A DNA stretch of 64,000 nt, taken from the NCBI GenBank assembly GCA_943846685.1, contig OX044363.1:786001-850000 (forward strand). The letters run 5' to 3'. The notes under the pieces were generated by a model, which saw nothing but the letters and a program-made list of their open reading frames with translations, did not search any database and was not told the origin of the DNA. This document shows positions 39,299 to 48,174 of this stretch, piece after piece; within the stretch, counting starts at the first letter, position 1; every line of letters starts with the position of its first letter. A program made the translations under genes and the position numbers. The stretch is from an uncultured Pseudomonadales bacterium (GTDB taxonomy: Bacteria > Pseudomonadota > Gammaproteobacteria > Pseudomonadales > Porticoccaceae).

Positions 39299-41230
39299 AT
39301 GTCCACTCCCAAAATAGTTAACCTGATACTTTTTACGGCGGTTGCGGCGGTCACTTTTCCCTCTGTAGCAGAACCCGTTGTCGAGACCCGACAGGTCTAT
39401 TTTGGCGATACCCATGTTCACAGTTCTTACTCTTTTGATGCCTTTTTAAATAATAATCACAGTGCCGATCCGGATACCGCCTATCGCTGGGCAAAGGGCC
39501 AGCCGGTGATTCACCCCTATAATAGAGCGCGGGTGCAAATTAATACGCCGCTGGATTTCATGGTGGTCTCGGATCACGCCGAGATGCTCGGTGTGATGCG
39601 CGCGGTGCGCAATGACAGTATTGAGTTTGAGGATCTTGGTCTAATAGGCAATATCAAACGCTGGCTGGGTATTAAGTTGATGATGCGAGCGATTGATAAC
39701 AATACCGGTCTGGAATTCTTTGGCCGGTTTCTGCCGATTCCGGCAATCGACCAACATCACCCTGATCCAGTGGCTGACCGCAGCAATAATATTGATAGCG
39801 TCGACTTTTTTGGTGATACCAGCACAACTTCGATTGCAGCCTGGCAGGATATTATTCAGACCGCAGATGCGCATAATCAACCGGGCAAATTTAGCGCTTT
39901 AATTGGTTGGGAGTGGTCTTCAATCCCGACTGGCGCGAATCTGCATCGGGTGGTGATTACTCCGGATGGTGCCGATAAAGCCGGTCAGTTTTTCCCCTAC
40001 GGTTCTGATATCAGTCAGTACCCAGAGGATCTCTGGGAGTGGCTGGAGGCAACCGAGCAGAGTACGGGCGCGCGCTTTATGGCGATTCCCCATAACTCGA
40101 ATATCTCTAAGGGCTATATGTTCGACGATACCACTCTGCGGGGTCAGCCTATCAGTGCCGACTATGCCCGTCAGCGTATGCGTTGGGAGCCGATCGTTGA
40201 GGTTACTCAGATCAAGGGCGATAGTGAGACTCGCAGCGAGTTTTCTCCGGCGGATGAGTTTGCCGATTTTGAAAACTATGATCACTATATTCAGCTAGCG
40301 GAGAAAGGCGAGGAAGGACAAAAAGCCGAGAAAAAGTTTGCCTCCAGTTCAGGGGATTATATTCGTCCGGCTCTCAAGAAAGGTTTGGCTATTCAGCAGC
40401 AGGTGGGTGCAAACCCCTATAAATTTGGTCTGATTGGTTCAACCGATTCTCACTCGGGCCTTGCCTCTCCAGAGGAAAATAATTTCTGGGGCAAGACCGC
40501 TACTGATTCCACACCTGAGACTAAAACCGGATCCGGCAACAGCCCACTGACTAGCAATGGTTGGAATATGTCGGCCTCTGGTCTGGCGGCGGTCTGGGCT
40601 GAAGAAAATACTCGCGAAGCTATCTATGCAGCGTTTAAGCGTAAAGAGGTTTACGCCACCACTGGACCGCGTATGCGAGTGCAGATGTTTGCCGGTTGGG
40701 ACTTTCCGGTTGGTGCAGAGAGTGCGGATAATTTTGCCACTGTAGGGTATCAATACGGTGTACCCATGGGCTCTGATCTTATTCAGGTGCAGGGCTCGTT
40801 AAAGCCACCGCAGTTTTTAGTGCGCGCGGTTAAAGATCCCGTTGACGCCAATCTCGATCGAGTGCAGATGGTCAAAGGTTGGGTTGATGCTCAGGGTCAG
40901 CAGCAGGAGCAGGTTTACAATATTGTCTGGTCTGGCGACAGAGTCCTCGATAGCCGTGGGCGTTTGCCGGCGGTCGGCAATAGCGTTGATTTAAAAACTG
41001 GACACTACTCTAATAGTATTGGTCAGGCAGAGCTCGCTACGCTCTGGGTCGATGCGGACTTTAACCCTCAGCAATCGGCATTTTATTATCTACGAGTGCT
41101 GCAGATTCCCACGCCGCGCAATGGTTTGTTAGACGCCATTGCCCTGCAGTTGGATAAGCCACCTCGCGGTCCAAAAACCATTCAGGAACGTGCCTATACT
41201 TCTCCGATCTGGTATCAGTCACAGCTATAA
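39299..41230 (+). CDS. DUF3604-family exported protein
   Basis: 643 residues with a signal peptide (about 1-24, ending SVA-EP). The DUF3604 family is marked by YFGDTHVHSSYSFDAF, DFMVVSDHAEMLGVMRAV, WEWSSIPTGANLHRVVI, FMAIPHNSNISKGYMF, EVTQIKGDSETRSEF and LIGSTDSHSGLASPEENNFWGK. The scattered His and Asp (DTHVHS, SDHAE, PHNSN, STDSHSG) look like a PHP-type metallo-phosphoesterase centre, but the reaction is unknown. Cotranslated location with a PpiC-type foldase and a HupE/UreJ membrane protein downstream suggests a joint periplasmic process. Confidence 0.88.
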   Translation: MSTPKIVNLILFTAVAAVTFPSVAEPVVETRQVYFGDTHVHSSYSFDAFLNNNHSADPDTAYRWAKGQPVIHPYNRARVQINTPLDFMVVSDHAEMLGVMRAVRNDSIEFEDLGLIGNIKRWLGIKLMMRAIDNNTGLEFFGRFLPIPAIDQHHPDPVADRSNNIDSVDFFGDTSTTSIAAWQDIIQTADAHNQPGKFSALIGWEWSSIPTGANLHRVVITPDGADKAGQFFPYGSDISQYPEDLWEWLEATEQSTGARFMAIPHNSNISKGYMFDDTTLRGQPISADYARQRMRWEPIVEVTQIKGDSETRSEFSPADEFADFENYDHYIQLAEKGEEGQKAEKKFASSSGDYIRPALKKGLAIQQQVGANPYKFGLIGSTDSHSGLASPEENNFWGKTATDSTPETKTGSGNSPLTSNGWNMSASGLAAVWAEENTREAIYAAFKRKEVYATTGPRMRVQMFAGWDFPVGAESADNFATVGYQYGVPMGSDLIQVQGSLKPPQFLVRAVKDPVDANLDRVQMVKGWVDAQGQQQEQVYNIVWSGDRVLDSRGRLPAVGNSVDLKTGHYSNSIGQAELATLWVDADFNPQQSAFYYLRVLQIPTPRNGLLDAIALQLDKPPRGPKTIQERAYTSPIWYQSQL

Positions 41231-41356
41231 AGGCTACAGTTACCTGTATATCACTCCTGGTGGAATTGTCCTGACAGAGTTTCGCAGTTTAGACTATAGT
41301 CATTCGGATACTTCCCAAATTACGGATATATTTTTTGGCGACTTGTGAAAGGATTT

Positions 41357-42235
41357 ATGAAAAAAATATTTAGAGAACCACTCTTCCAGTTTTTATTGAT
41401 TGCATTGTTGTTACTTGGCGGTGAGCGGTTGATCAATGCCGACGACTATGCGGATCAGCAATACCAGATAGTGGTCGATGATCAGGTATTGCTGCAGTTT
41501 ATGCAGCTGCAGGCTAAAACCTTTAAACCCGAGCAGGCTATGGCCGCGTTAAAAGCATTAAGCGCCGAGGACCGTCAGCGATTGGTCGATGACTATGCGC
41601 GCAATGAAGCCCTGTTTCGGGAAGCTATGGCCCTCAATCTGGATAAGAATGACCAGGTTATTCGTCGTCGCTTGATCCAGAAAATGGATTATCTTGCCCA
41701 GGGTTTTTACGATGAAGTGGCACCGCTGACAGAAGCTGATTTGCAGACCTACTATAAAGAACATCGCCAGGACTACAAAAAACCAGCCTCAACCACCTTT
41801 ACCCACGTCTTTATCTCTAGCGAAAAACGCAGCGTTGAAGACGCTAAAAATCTGGCAGTTGAACTACACAGTCAGCTTATTGCTGAACAAGTGGCTTTTG
41901 AAAATGCCCCTGGTTATGGCGAACGATTTTTGTATCATCGCAACTATGTCAATCGCGATGATGATGAGATTGGCAGTCACTTTGGTGATAGCTTTCAGCA
42001 GCAGTTATTTGCTTATCAGGTTTTCGATCAATGGCAGGGGCCAGTGCAATCTAACTATGGCTGGCATCTTGTGTTGCTAGTAAAAAATACCCCCGCTTAT
42101 ATTCCGGAATTGGCTGAAATAGCCTCGACAGTTTTTGCCGATGCTCAGCGTCAGCGCCAGCAAGATATTAAGCGCAAGACTATTGATGGTCTAATTTCTA
42201 AATACAATGTCAGTGACCAGGGGCAGCAACAATAA
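41357..42235 (+). CDS. PpiC-type (parvulin) peptidyl-prolyl isomerase, membrane-anchored
   Basis: About 292 residues from ATG 41357 (AAAGGA upstream; GTG 41345 is an alternative). One N-terminal membrane helix (EPLFQFLLIALLLLGGERL), a SurA-like helical region, and a parvulin-like domain with TFTHVFISSEKR and the ending WQGPVQSNYGWHLVLLVKNTPAYIPEL. It would act as a periplasmic foldase. Its stop shares one base with the next start (TAATG), so it is coupled to the HupE/UreJ gene. Confidence 0.85.
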   Translation: MKKIFREPLFQFLLIALLLLGGERLINADDYADQQYQIVVDDQVLLQFMQLQAKTFKPEQAMAALKALSAEDRQRLVDDYARNEALFREAMALNLDKNDQVIRRRLIQKMDYLAQGFYDEVAPLTEADLQTYYKEHRQDYKKPASTTFTHVFISSEKRSVEDAKNLAVELHSQLIAEQVAFENAPGYGERFLYHRNYVNRDDDEIGSHFGDSFQQQLFAYQVFDQWQGPVQSNYGWHLVLLVKNTPAYIPELAEIASTVFADAQRQRQQDIKRKTIDGLISKYNVSDQGQQQ

Positions 42236-43257
42236 TGCGGCTAGCTGTGAATCTAATCGCCGGTTTTTTTGCTTTCCTGACGGTTACGGTTTTTGTCACC
42301 CCTGCCTTTTCTGATGAGGCGCGTCCGGTCTATGTGGAAATTGCTCAACAGGCTGAAACTGAGTATCTGTTGAAGTGGAAAATTCCGCCGGTTATGCCTG
42401 CAGGACAAGAACCCGCAGTGGAGTTGCGTCATCAGGGCTGTGGTTTATCTGATGGCTCGGTGGGTGGTCGCCCAGCGGGTTTGGTGGGTAAAAAACGCTA
42501 TAGTTGCAGTCAGCCCAATCCAACCTTTTCTATCGAGCTGATTTATCCGCGCAGCAACCCGGCACTCACCTCATTAATTGTCTACAAGCCTTTAGATGGC
42601 GAACCGCTGCAGATTTTTTCTGGCCCGGAAAAGACCCTGGTGGAGTTGCCCTTGGCCTCTTCAGCATCAGCCGTGGCCAAGCAGTACACAGTGGCCGGTA
42701 TCGAACATATTTTGATCGGCACTGACCATCTGTTATTTGTTCTCTGTCTGATGATGATTGCCGGAACCTTTAAGCGTCTGGTGTTGACGGTAACCGGTTT
42801 CACCCTTGCCCACTCGGTTACCCTTAGTCTTGCAACGCTGGATATCTTTCGTCTGCCGACAGAGCTGGTTGAGCTGTTAATTGCTCTGAGTATTTTATTG
42901 TTGGCGGTAGAAATTGTTAAACATCGGCGGGGCGGTTCGGCAGAGAGTTTTACCTGGCGCTATCCGGTCAGTGTCTCTGTGGTGTTTGGTCTGCTGCATG
43001 GCTTTGGTTTTGCGGTGGTGTTGCAGGAGTTGGGGCTGCCCGGGTCGATGAAGGTTCAGGCACTGCTGTTCTTTAATATTGGTGTTGAGTTGGGGCAGTT
43101 GGCCTTTATTGCTGCTGTTTTACTGTTGGTATTTATTGCTACCAGACTGGTGCCTTTGATTGGCAGGCACCAGGTGAGGGTCGGTGATATAGCTGTCTAT
43201 GCTATTGGAGTCTGCAGTGCCTATTGGCTAATCGAAAGAGCAGGTGCAGTTCTTTAA
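42235..43257 (+). CDS. HupE/UreJ-family membrane protein with extracytoplasmic N-terminal domain
   Basis: 340 residues. Signal peptide (about 1-26), then an extracytoplasmic domain of ~130 residues, then six or seven helices of the HupE/UreJ type. The conserved His-rich pattern is clear: GIEHILIGTDHLLFVLCLM, TLAHSVTLSLATLD, FGLLHGFGFAVVLQELGLP and FFNIGVELGQLAFI. HupE/UreJ proteins are thought to bring in nickel or cobalt; no hydrogenase or urease genes are present here, so the metal is open. It converges on suhB with only 4 bp between the stop codons. Confidence 0.85.
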   Translation: MRLAVNLIAGFFAFLTVTVFVTPAFSDEARPVYVEIAQQAETEYLLKWKIPPVMPAGQEPAVELRHQGCGLSDGSVGGRPAGLVGKKRYSCSQPNPTFSIELIYPRSNPALTSLIVYKPLDGEPLQIFSGPEKTLVELPLASSASAVAKQYTVAGIEHILIGTDHLLFVLCLMMIAGTFKRLVLTVTGFTLAHSVTLSLATLDIFRLPTELVELLIALSILLLAVEIVKHRRGGSAESFTWRYPVSVSVVFGLLHGFGFAVVLQELGLPGSMKVQALLFFNIGVELGQLAFIAAVLLLVFIATRLVPLIGRHQVRVGDIAVYAIGVCSAYWLIERAGAVL

Positions 43258-43261
43258 ATAC

Positions 43262-44065
43262 TTACTTTAGATTGCCGAGATTCTTCGCCAGTACTTTCAA
43301 GGTAGGCTTAAAAAGCTTTGGCGTGCAGGCAACTATATGCCCGGTATCCAAAAACTTCTCGCCGCCTTGGAAGTCACTGACCATTCCACCGGCTTCTCTT
43401 ACGAGCAGAGCGCCAGCAGCTATATCCCAGGGCTTTAAGTACATTTCCCAGAATGCATCCATACGACCGGCAGCTACATAGGCTAGATCGAGAGAGGCAG
43501 CGCCCATACGTCTAATGCCTGAGGAGTTGTCGGCAAATTCATGCAGAGACTTTAAATAGTTGTCCATATAGTCAAAAGAGGGCGCGCTAAAGGGGATGCC
43601 GGTTGCGTAGAGTGCACCAGCTTCGCTAGTGCGACCCGAGACGCGAATGCGGCGGCCATTTAATTTGGCGCCATCACCGCGGCTCGCAGTAAATTCTTCC
43701 TGCTTGAAAGGCTCGAGGATAATAGCGTGCTCAATACGTCCTTTAATGCGACATGCAATCGATATAGCCACATGAGGTATGCCACGAATAAAGTTGGTGG
43801 TGCCATCCAATGGATCGATAATCCATTCAACGTCGCTTTCAAGGTTTCCGCTGACGCCGCTCTCTTCGCAGAGGAAGCGATGATCGGGAAAGGCTTTTTG
43901 AATATGGTAAATAATGGTTTCTTCAGAACGCTTGTCGACTTCGGTAACAAAGTCGTGACGACCTTTCTCATCCACCTTAACCGAGTCGAGACTGTCTGCA
44001 GATTTTACAATCATTTCGCCAGCCAGACGGGCAGCGCGAAGGGCAATATTAACCATTGGTTGCAT
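43262..44065 (-). CDS. suhB: Inositol-1-monophosphatase SuhB
   Basis: 267 residues from ATG 44065, exactly the E. coli length; an upstream in-frame ATG at 44113 is less likely because TTGGAAAAC precedes 44065. Metal and substrate motifs: EVDKRSEETII, FLCEESG, WIIDPLDGTTNFIRGIPHVAISIA and KPWDIAAGALLVREAGGMV. Besides hydrolysing inositol phosphate, SuhB takes part in rRNA antitermination in E. coli. Divergent from trmJ, as in E. coli. Confidence 0.95.
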   Translation of the reverse strand: MQPMVNIALRAARLAGEMIVKSADSLDSVKVDEKGRHDFVTEVDKRSEETIIYHIQKAFPDHRFLCEESGVSGNLESDVEWIIDPLDGTTNFIRGIPHVAISIACRIKGRIEHAIILEPFKQEEFTASRGDGAKLNGRRIRVSGRTSEAGALYATGIPFSAPSFDYMDNYLKSLHEFADNSSGIRRMGAASLDLAYVAAGRMDAFWEMYLKPWDIAAGALLVREAGGMVSDFQGGEKFLDTGHIVACTPKLFKPTLKVLAKNLGNLK

Positions 44066-44239
44066 ATTAGGTTTTCCAATTAACTTTAGCAGTGACTTAA
44101 AGAGCGCGCGCATTGTAACAGAACTACAGTGCCAGAGAAGAGGGATTCTGCTACACTCGCGGCCGTTTTTTGGCCCATGGATTAATTGGGCTTTATAAGT
44201 CTTTAACGGGGCTGTAAAAAAGTCTTTAAGAGGTGCTAA

Positions 44240-44986
44240 GTGTCAATATCTGAGCGGCAGGCAAATATCCGAATTGTATTAGTCAATACAACTCATCCGG
44301 GCAATATCGGCGGCGCTGCGCGCGCCATGAAAAATATGGGTCTGGCGGAGCTGTATCTGGTTCAACCAAAAGAGTATCCAGCCCCGCGAGCGGTATGGCG
44401 AGCGGCCGGTGCCAGAGATGTGTTGGCCAATGCAACGATTGTTGAAACGGTTGATGAAGCGATTGCCGACTGTGGTCTGGTGGTGGGTACTAGCGCCCGT
44501 GAGCGTAGAATTCCCTGGCCACTGCTCAATCCCCGCGAATGTGGTGAGAAGATCTACCTCGAAGCGGAACAGCACAAGACGGCGTTATTGTTTGGTCGCG
44601 AAGACCGTGGCTTAACCAATGATGAGCTGCAAAAGTGCCACTATCATGTGCATATCCCGTCCAATCCCGAGTACAGTTCGCTCAATCTGGCGACCGCGGT
44701 TCAGGTTCTCGCCTACGAAGTGCGTATGGCCAGTCTTGCCGATGAGCAGGGTAATTTACCCTCGCTTACCGATTGGGATCAGCCGCCGGTTAGCGCCGGT
44801 GATCTGGAGTATTTTCATGAACATCTGGCCACCACTATGGCTGATCTAAAATTTTACGATCCCGAGAATCCCAAGCAGCTTTTAACCCGAATGCGCCGGT
44901 TGTTTAACCGCGTGCGAATGGATGAGATGGAGGTTTCCATCCTCCGTGGTCTATTGTCTTCGGTACAGCGTACAATCAAAAAATAA
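44240..44986 (+). CDS. trmJ: tRNA (cytidine/uridine-32-2'-O)-methyltransferase TrmJ
   Basis: 248 residues, SPOUT-class methyltransferase. IRIVLVNTTHPGNIGGAARAMKNMGLAELYLV at the N-terminus, LLFGREDRGLTNDELQKCHYHVHIPSNPEYSSLNLATAVQVLAYEVRM as the SAM knot, and a C-terminal helical extension (RMRRLFNRVRMDEMEVSILRGLLSSVQRT). It methylates position 32 of certain tRNAs. GTG start at 44240 with AAGAGGTGC upstream. It precedes iscR, the conserved order. Confidence 0.95.
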   Translation: MSISERQANIRIVLVNTTHPGNIGGAARAMKNMGLAELYLVQPKEYPAPRAVWRAAGARDVLANATIVETVDEAIADCGLVVGTSARERRIPWPLLNPRECGEKIYLEAEQHKTALLFGREDRGLTNDELQKCHYHVHIPSNPEYSSLNLATAVQVLAYEVRMASLADEQGNLPSLTDWDQPPVSAGDLEYFHEHLATTMADLKFYDPENPKQLLTRMRRLFNRVRMDEMEVSILRGLLSSVQRTIKK

Positions 44987-44994
44987 CCCGTGGA

Positions 44995-45044
44995 ATAGTT
45001 GATAAAATTAATCAGGTATTTAATTGACTAAAATAGTCAGGTAT
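44995..45044 (+). promoter_or_regulatory. Two adjoining IscR type-1-like operator sites
   Basis: Two 25-bp sites lie head to tail, 44995-45019 (ATAGTTGAT...ATCAGGTAT) and 45020-45044 (TTAATTGACT...AGTCAGGTAT), with exactly 25-bp spacing. Both match the known IscR type-1 pattern of a TTGACT half and an AGTCRGGTAT half. This predicts [2Fe-2S]-IscR repression of the isc operon. Confidence 0.85.
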
Positions 45045-45052
45045 TAGATAAT
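45024..45052 (+). promoter_or_regulatory. iscR promoter
   Basis: -35 TTGACT (45024-45029) and -10 GATAAT (45047-45052) with a 17-bp spacer. The -35 box lies inside the second IscR site, so bound IscR would block RNA polymerase. Confidence 0.75.
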
Positions 45053-45080
45053 TTCGGCCTGAACAAGGTGGGAATATAGT

Positions 45081-45557
45081 ATGCGACTGACAACCAAAGG
45101 ACGTTATGCGGTTACAGCCATGCTGGATCTAACTATCCACGCTGACGACAAGCCTGTATCACTGTCCGAAATATCTGAACGACAATCGATTTCACTCTCG
45201 TATCTTGAGCAATTATTCTCGAAATTGCGGCAGTCTGAATTGGTTTCCAGTGTGCGCGGTCCCGGTGGCGGCTATCGTCTGGGGCGGTCCAGCGAAGATA
45301 TTTATATCGCGCAGATTATCGAAGCGGTTAATGAGTCTGTAGATACTACCAATTGCCAGGGAAAGGGTGATTGTCAGGGCGGCGAGATATGCCTTACCCA
45401 TGCACTCTGGGATGAGCTTACAGCAGAGATACACAACTTTTTAAACGGTATTTCGCTGGCCCATTTAATGGCTAGGCGCGATGTTAAAAACATTGCCCAG
45501 CGCCAAGTGGATCAGCTGTTAATTTTAAGTGAAAGCCCGCAGGCAGGTGCCTGCTAG
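45081..45557 (+). CDS. iscR: Fe-S-responsive transcription regulator IscR
   Basis: 158 residues, Rrf2 family. A winged helix-turn-helix ([59 protein letters not shown]) and cluster ligands C92, C98, C104 and H107 in [17 protein letters not shown]. With a [2Fe-2S] cluster it represses its own operon; two matching sites are in the promoter. First gene of iscRSUA-hscBA-fdx-iscX. Confidence 0.97.
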   Translation: MRLTTKGRYAVTAMLDLTIHADDKPVSLSEISERQSISLSYLEQLFSKLRQSELVSSVRGPGGGYRLGRSSEDIYIAQIIEAVNESVDTTNCQGKGDCQGGEICLTHALWDELTAEIHNFLNGISLAHLMARRDVKNIAQRQVDQLLILSESPQAGAC

Positions 45558-45571
45558 AACTGGAGAAGTAA

Positions 45572-46786
45572 ATGAGTCTTCCTATTTATCTCGACTACGC
45601 GGCGACAACCCCGGTTGATCCTGCAGTTGCAGAGAAAATGATGCAATACCTAACGCCAACTGGCCACTACGGCAATCCGGCGTCGCGCTCTCACACCTTT
45701 GGTTGGGAAGCTGAAGCGGCGGTCGAAGATGCCCGTGAGCAGGTTGCTAATATGATTAATGCGGATCCCCGCGAAATCGTTTGGACCTCTGGTGCCACCG
45801 AAGCCAGCAACCTGGCGATTAAAGGCTGCGCGCACTTTAACCAGCGCAAAGGCAAGCATGTGGTTACCTCGCGTATCGAGCACAAGGCGACTCTGGATAC
45901 CTGTCGCCAGCTTGAGCGTGAAGGCTTTGAAGTTACCTATCTGGACCCAGATAAAAATGGCTTGATTCAGCCTCAGGCAGTTGCCGATGCTCTTCGTGAA
46001 GACACCACTGTTGTGTCGATTATGCATGTGAACAACGAGATCGGAACACGTAATGATATAGCCGCGATTGGCGCAATCTGTCGTGAAAATAAGGTTTTCT
46101 TTCATGTCGATTCCGCTCAGAGCGCCGGTAAGACGCCTATAGATGTCGAGGCGATGAAAGTCGATATGATGTCTTTCTCCGCCCACAAAATTTACGGTCC
46201 CAAAGGTATTGGTGCTCTCTATGTCCGCCGCAAGCCGCGCGTTCGTATTGAAGCGCAGATGCACGGTGGTGGTCACGAGCGCGGTATGCGTTCAGGCACA
46301 TTGCCGACTCACCAGATTGCCGGTATGGGCGAAGCCTTCCGCATTGGTGGTGAAGTGCTTGCTGAAGAATCAGCGCGCATTGAAAAACTGCGAACAAGAC
46401 TCTGGGAAGGCGTATCAGATATGGAAGAGGTCTATTTAAATGGATCTCCAGATCAGCATGTACCTGGTATCGTGAATATCAGTTTCGCCTTTGTTGAAGG
46501 TGAGTCATTGATTATGGCACTGCGCGATCTGGCTGTTTCTTCCGGTTCGGCCTGTACCTCGGCCAGCCTCGAGCCATCCTATGTGCTGCGCGCATTGGGT
46601 CTGAATGACGAGATGGCTCACAGCTCGATTCGCTTTAGTATCGGTCGCTATACCAGCGAACAGGATATCGACGATGCTATCGCAAAAGTACGCCATGCAG
46701 TGACCAAGCTGCGCGAACTGTCGCCACTCTGGGATATGTTCAAAGATGGTGTCGATTTAAGTCAGGTAGAGTGGGCGGCGCACTAA
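45572..46786 (+). CDS. iscS: Cysteine desulfurase IscS
   Basis: 404 residues, the same as E. coli. PLP enzyme that takes sulfur from cysteine for Fe-S clusters and tRNA thiolation. [13 protein letters not shown] at the N-terminus, PLP lysine in [17 protein letters not shown], and the active-site Cys in [27 protein letters not shown] precedes the ATG, 15 bp after iscR. Confidence 0.98.
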   Translation: MSLPIYLDYAATTPVDPAVAEKMMQYLTPTGHYGNPASRSHTFGWEAEAAVEDAREQVANMINADPREIVWTSGATEASNLAIKGCAHFNQRKGKHVVTSRIEHKATLDTCRQLEREGFEVTYLDPDKNGLIQPQAVADALREDTTVVSIMHVNNEIGTRNDIAAIGAICRENKVFFHVDSAQSAGKTPIDVEAMKVDMMSFSAHKIYGPKGIGALYVRRKPRVRIEAQMHGGGHERGMRSGTLPTHQIAGMGEAFRIGGEVLAEESARIEKLRTRLWEGVSDMEEVYLNGSPDQHVPGIVNISFAFVEGESLIMALRDLAVSSGSACTSASLEPSYVLRALGLNDEMAHSSIRFSIGRYTSEQDIDDAIAKVRHAVTKLRELSPLWDMFKDGVDLSQVEWAAH

Positions 46787-46852
46787 ATTGCGCTCCGCTT
46801 ACGTTCAAGCAAGTTAAAGCAACTTAAAAGTTATTAAATAGGAGTCATCAAA

Positions 46853-47236
46853 ATGGCTTACAGCGAAAAAGTTATTGATCATTACGAAAACCCACGCAAT
46901 GTTGGCAAGCTCGACGACAGCTCGAAGAATGTTGGCACTGGCATGGTTGGAGCACCGGCCTGTGGCGATGTTATGCGCCTGCAGATTCAGGTAGATGCCA
47001 ATGGTGTTATCGAAGATGCCAAGTTCAAAACCTACGGCTGTGGCTCGGCGATTGCGTCTAGCTCACTGCTGACTGAATGGGTTAAGGGCAAACATATCGA
47101 CGATGCTGCGGAAATTAAAAATACTGAAATTGCTGAAGAGCTGGCCCTGCCGCCAGTAAAAATTCACTGCTCAGTACTGGCTGAAGATGCCATTAAAGCA
47201 GCAGTTCGCGATATCCGGGAAAAGCAGGAGAGCTGA
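46853..47236 (+). CDS. iscU: Fe-S cluster scaffold IscU
   Basis: 127 residues. Cluster ligands C37 (with D39), C63, H105 and C106 all present. The HscA-binding motif LPPVK is at 99-103. Receives sulfur from IscS and builds [2Fe-2S] clusters. TAGGAG precedes the ATG. Confidence 0.98.
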   Translation: MAYSEKVIDHYENPRNVGKLDDSSKNVGTGMVGAPACGDVMRLQIQVDANGVIEDAKFKTYGCGSAIASSSLLTEWVKGKHIDDAAEIKNTEIAEELALPPVKIHCSVLAEDAIKAAVRDIREKQES

Positions 47237-47243
47237 TTAACCA

Positions 47244-47567
47244 ATGGCTATCACAATGACACCAGCTGCGGAGCAGCATGTAACCAAGCACCTTGAGCAT
47301 CGCGCTAAAGGTGTTGGTATTCGTCTGGGTGTTCGCACCACTGGCTGTTCGGGACTCTCCTATGTTCTCGAATTTGTCGACAGTGCAGAAGCTGAAGATG
47401 AAGTTTTTCACTGTGGTGATATCAAGTTAATTATCGATCCTAAAAGTCTTGTCTACCTCGATGGCACCCAGCTCGACTACGTCAAAGAGGGGCTTAATGA
47501 AGGCTTTGAATTTAAGAATCCCAATGTAAAAGATGAATGTGGTTGCGGCGAAAGCTTCCACGTTTAA
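47244..47567 (+). CDS. iscA: A-type Fe-S carrier IscA
   Basis: 107 residues. The three conserved cysteines C35 (TTGCSGLSY), C99 and C101 ([11 protein letters not shown]) are present. Carries clusters or iron to apoproteins. Starts 7 bp after iscU. Confidence 0.97.
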   Translation: MAITMTPAAEQHVTKHLEHRAKGVGIRLGVRTTGCSGLSYVLEFVDSAEAEDEVFHCGDIKLIIDPKSLVYLDGTQLDYVKEGLNEGFEFKNPNVKDECGCGESFHV

Positions 47568-47607
47568 TTGCCGACCATTAATTACCGACCTAAATGGTGT
47601 TGAGACA

Positions 47608-48171
47608 TTGGATCTATCGACAAAGCTGTTAGAGACAAGCAACTACTACGAAATATTTTCCCTCCCAGCGGGTTGGCAGATAGATCGCACTGTTCTCGAC
47701 GGCCGCTACCGTCAACTGCAGCGTGAATTTCACCCAGATCGCTACGCTGCCAAGGGAGATGTTGAAAAACGGCTCGCTGTGCAGACCACCTCGCTGATCA
47801 ACCAAGCCTACGAAACCTTAAAATCTCCCCTTAAACGCGCGCAGTATATGCTCGAGCTGGAAGATATAGATGCTGGCCAAGAGAGTCATATCACCAGTGA
47901 TATGAGTTTTTTGATGAAGCAGATAGCGTTTCGTGAAAATCTCGAAGAGATTCGCGATAGCGCCGATCCACTGGCTGGACTGGAAGCCATGCGCGACGAT
48001 GTACAGGCTCAGTATCTGCAGCTGCAAGAGGATTTTCAGACCCAGTACGCCAATGCAAAGCACAGCGCAGACAATTACAATGATGCCCTGGATACAGTGG
48101 CAAAAATGCAATTCTTCGCCAAGCTGTTAGACGAGATCGAACAGCGCGAAGAAGAGCTAGAGGACTTTTAA
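47608..48171 (+). CDS. hscB: Fe-S co-chaperone HscB
   Basis: About 187 residues from TTG 47608; an in-frame ATG at 47533 would overlap iscA and add 25 residues with no counterpart in E. coli HscB (171 residues). J domain YYEIFSLPAGWQIDRTVLDGRYRQLQREFHPDRY with the HPD motif, then the IscU-binding helical bundle (DMSFLMKQIAFRENLEEI ... FFAKLLDEIEQREEEL). It delivers IscU to HscA. Start choice uncertain. Confidence 0.92.
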   Translation: MDLSTKLLETSNYYEIFSLPAGWQIDRTVLDGRYRQLQREFHPDRYAAKGDVEKRLAVQTTSLINQAYETLKSPLKRAQYMLELEDIDAGQESHITSDMSFLMKQIAFRENLEEIRDSADPLAGLEAMRDDVQAQYLQLQEDFQTQYANAKHSADNYNDALDTVAKMQFFAKLLDEIEQREEELEDF

Positions 48172-48174
48172 ACC

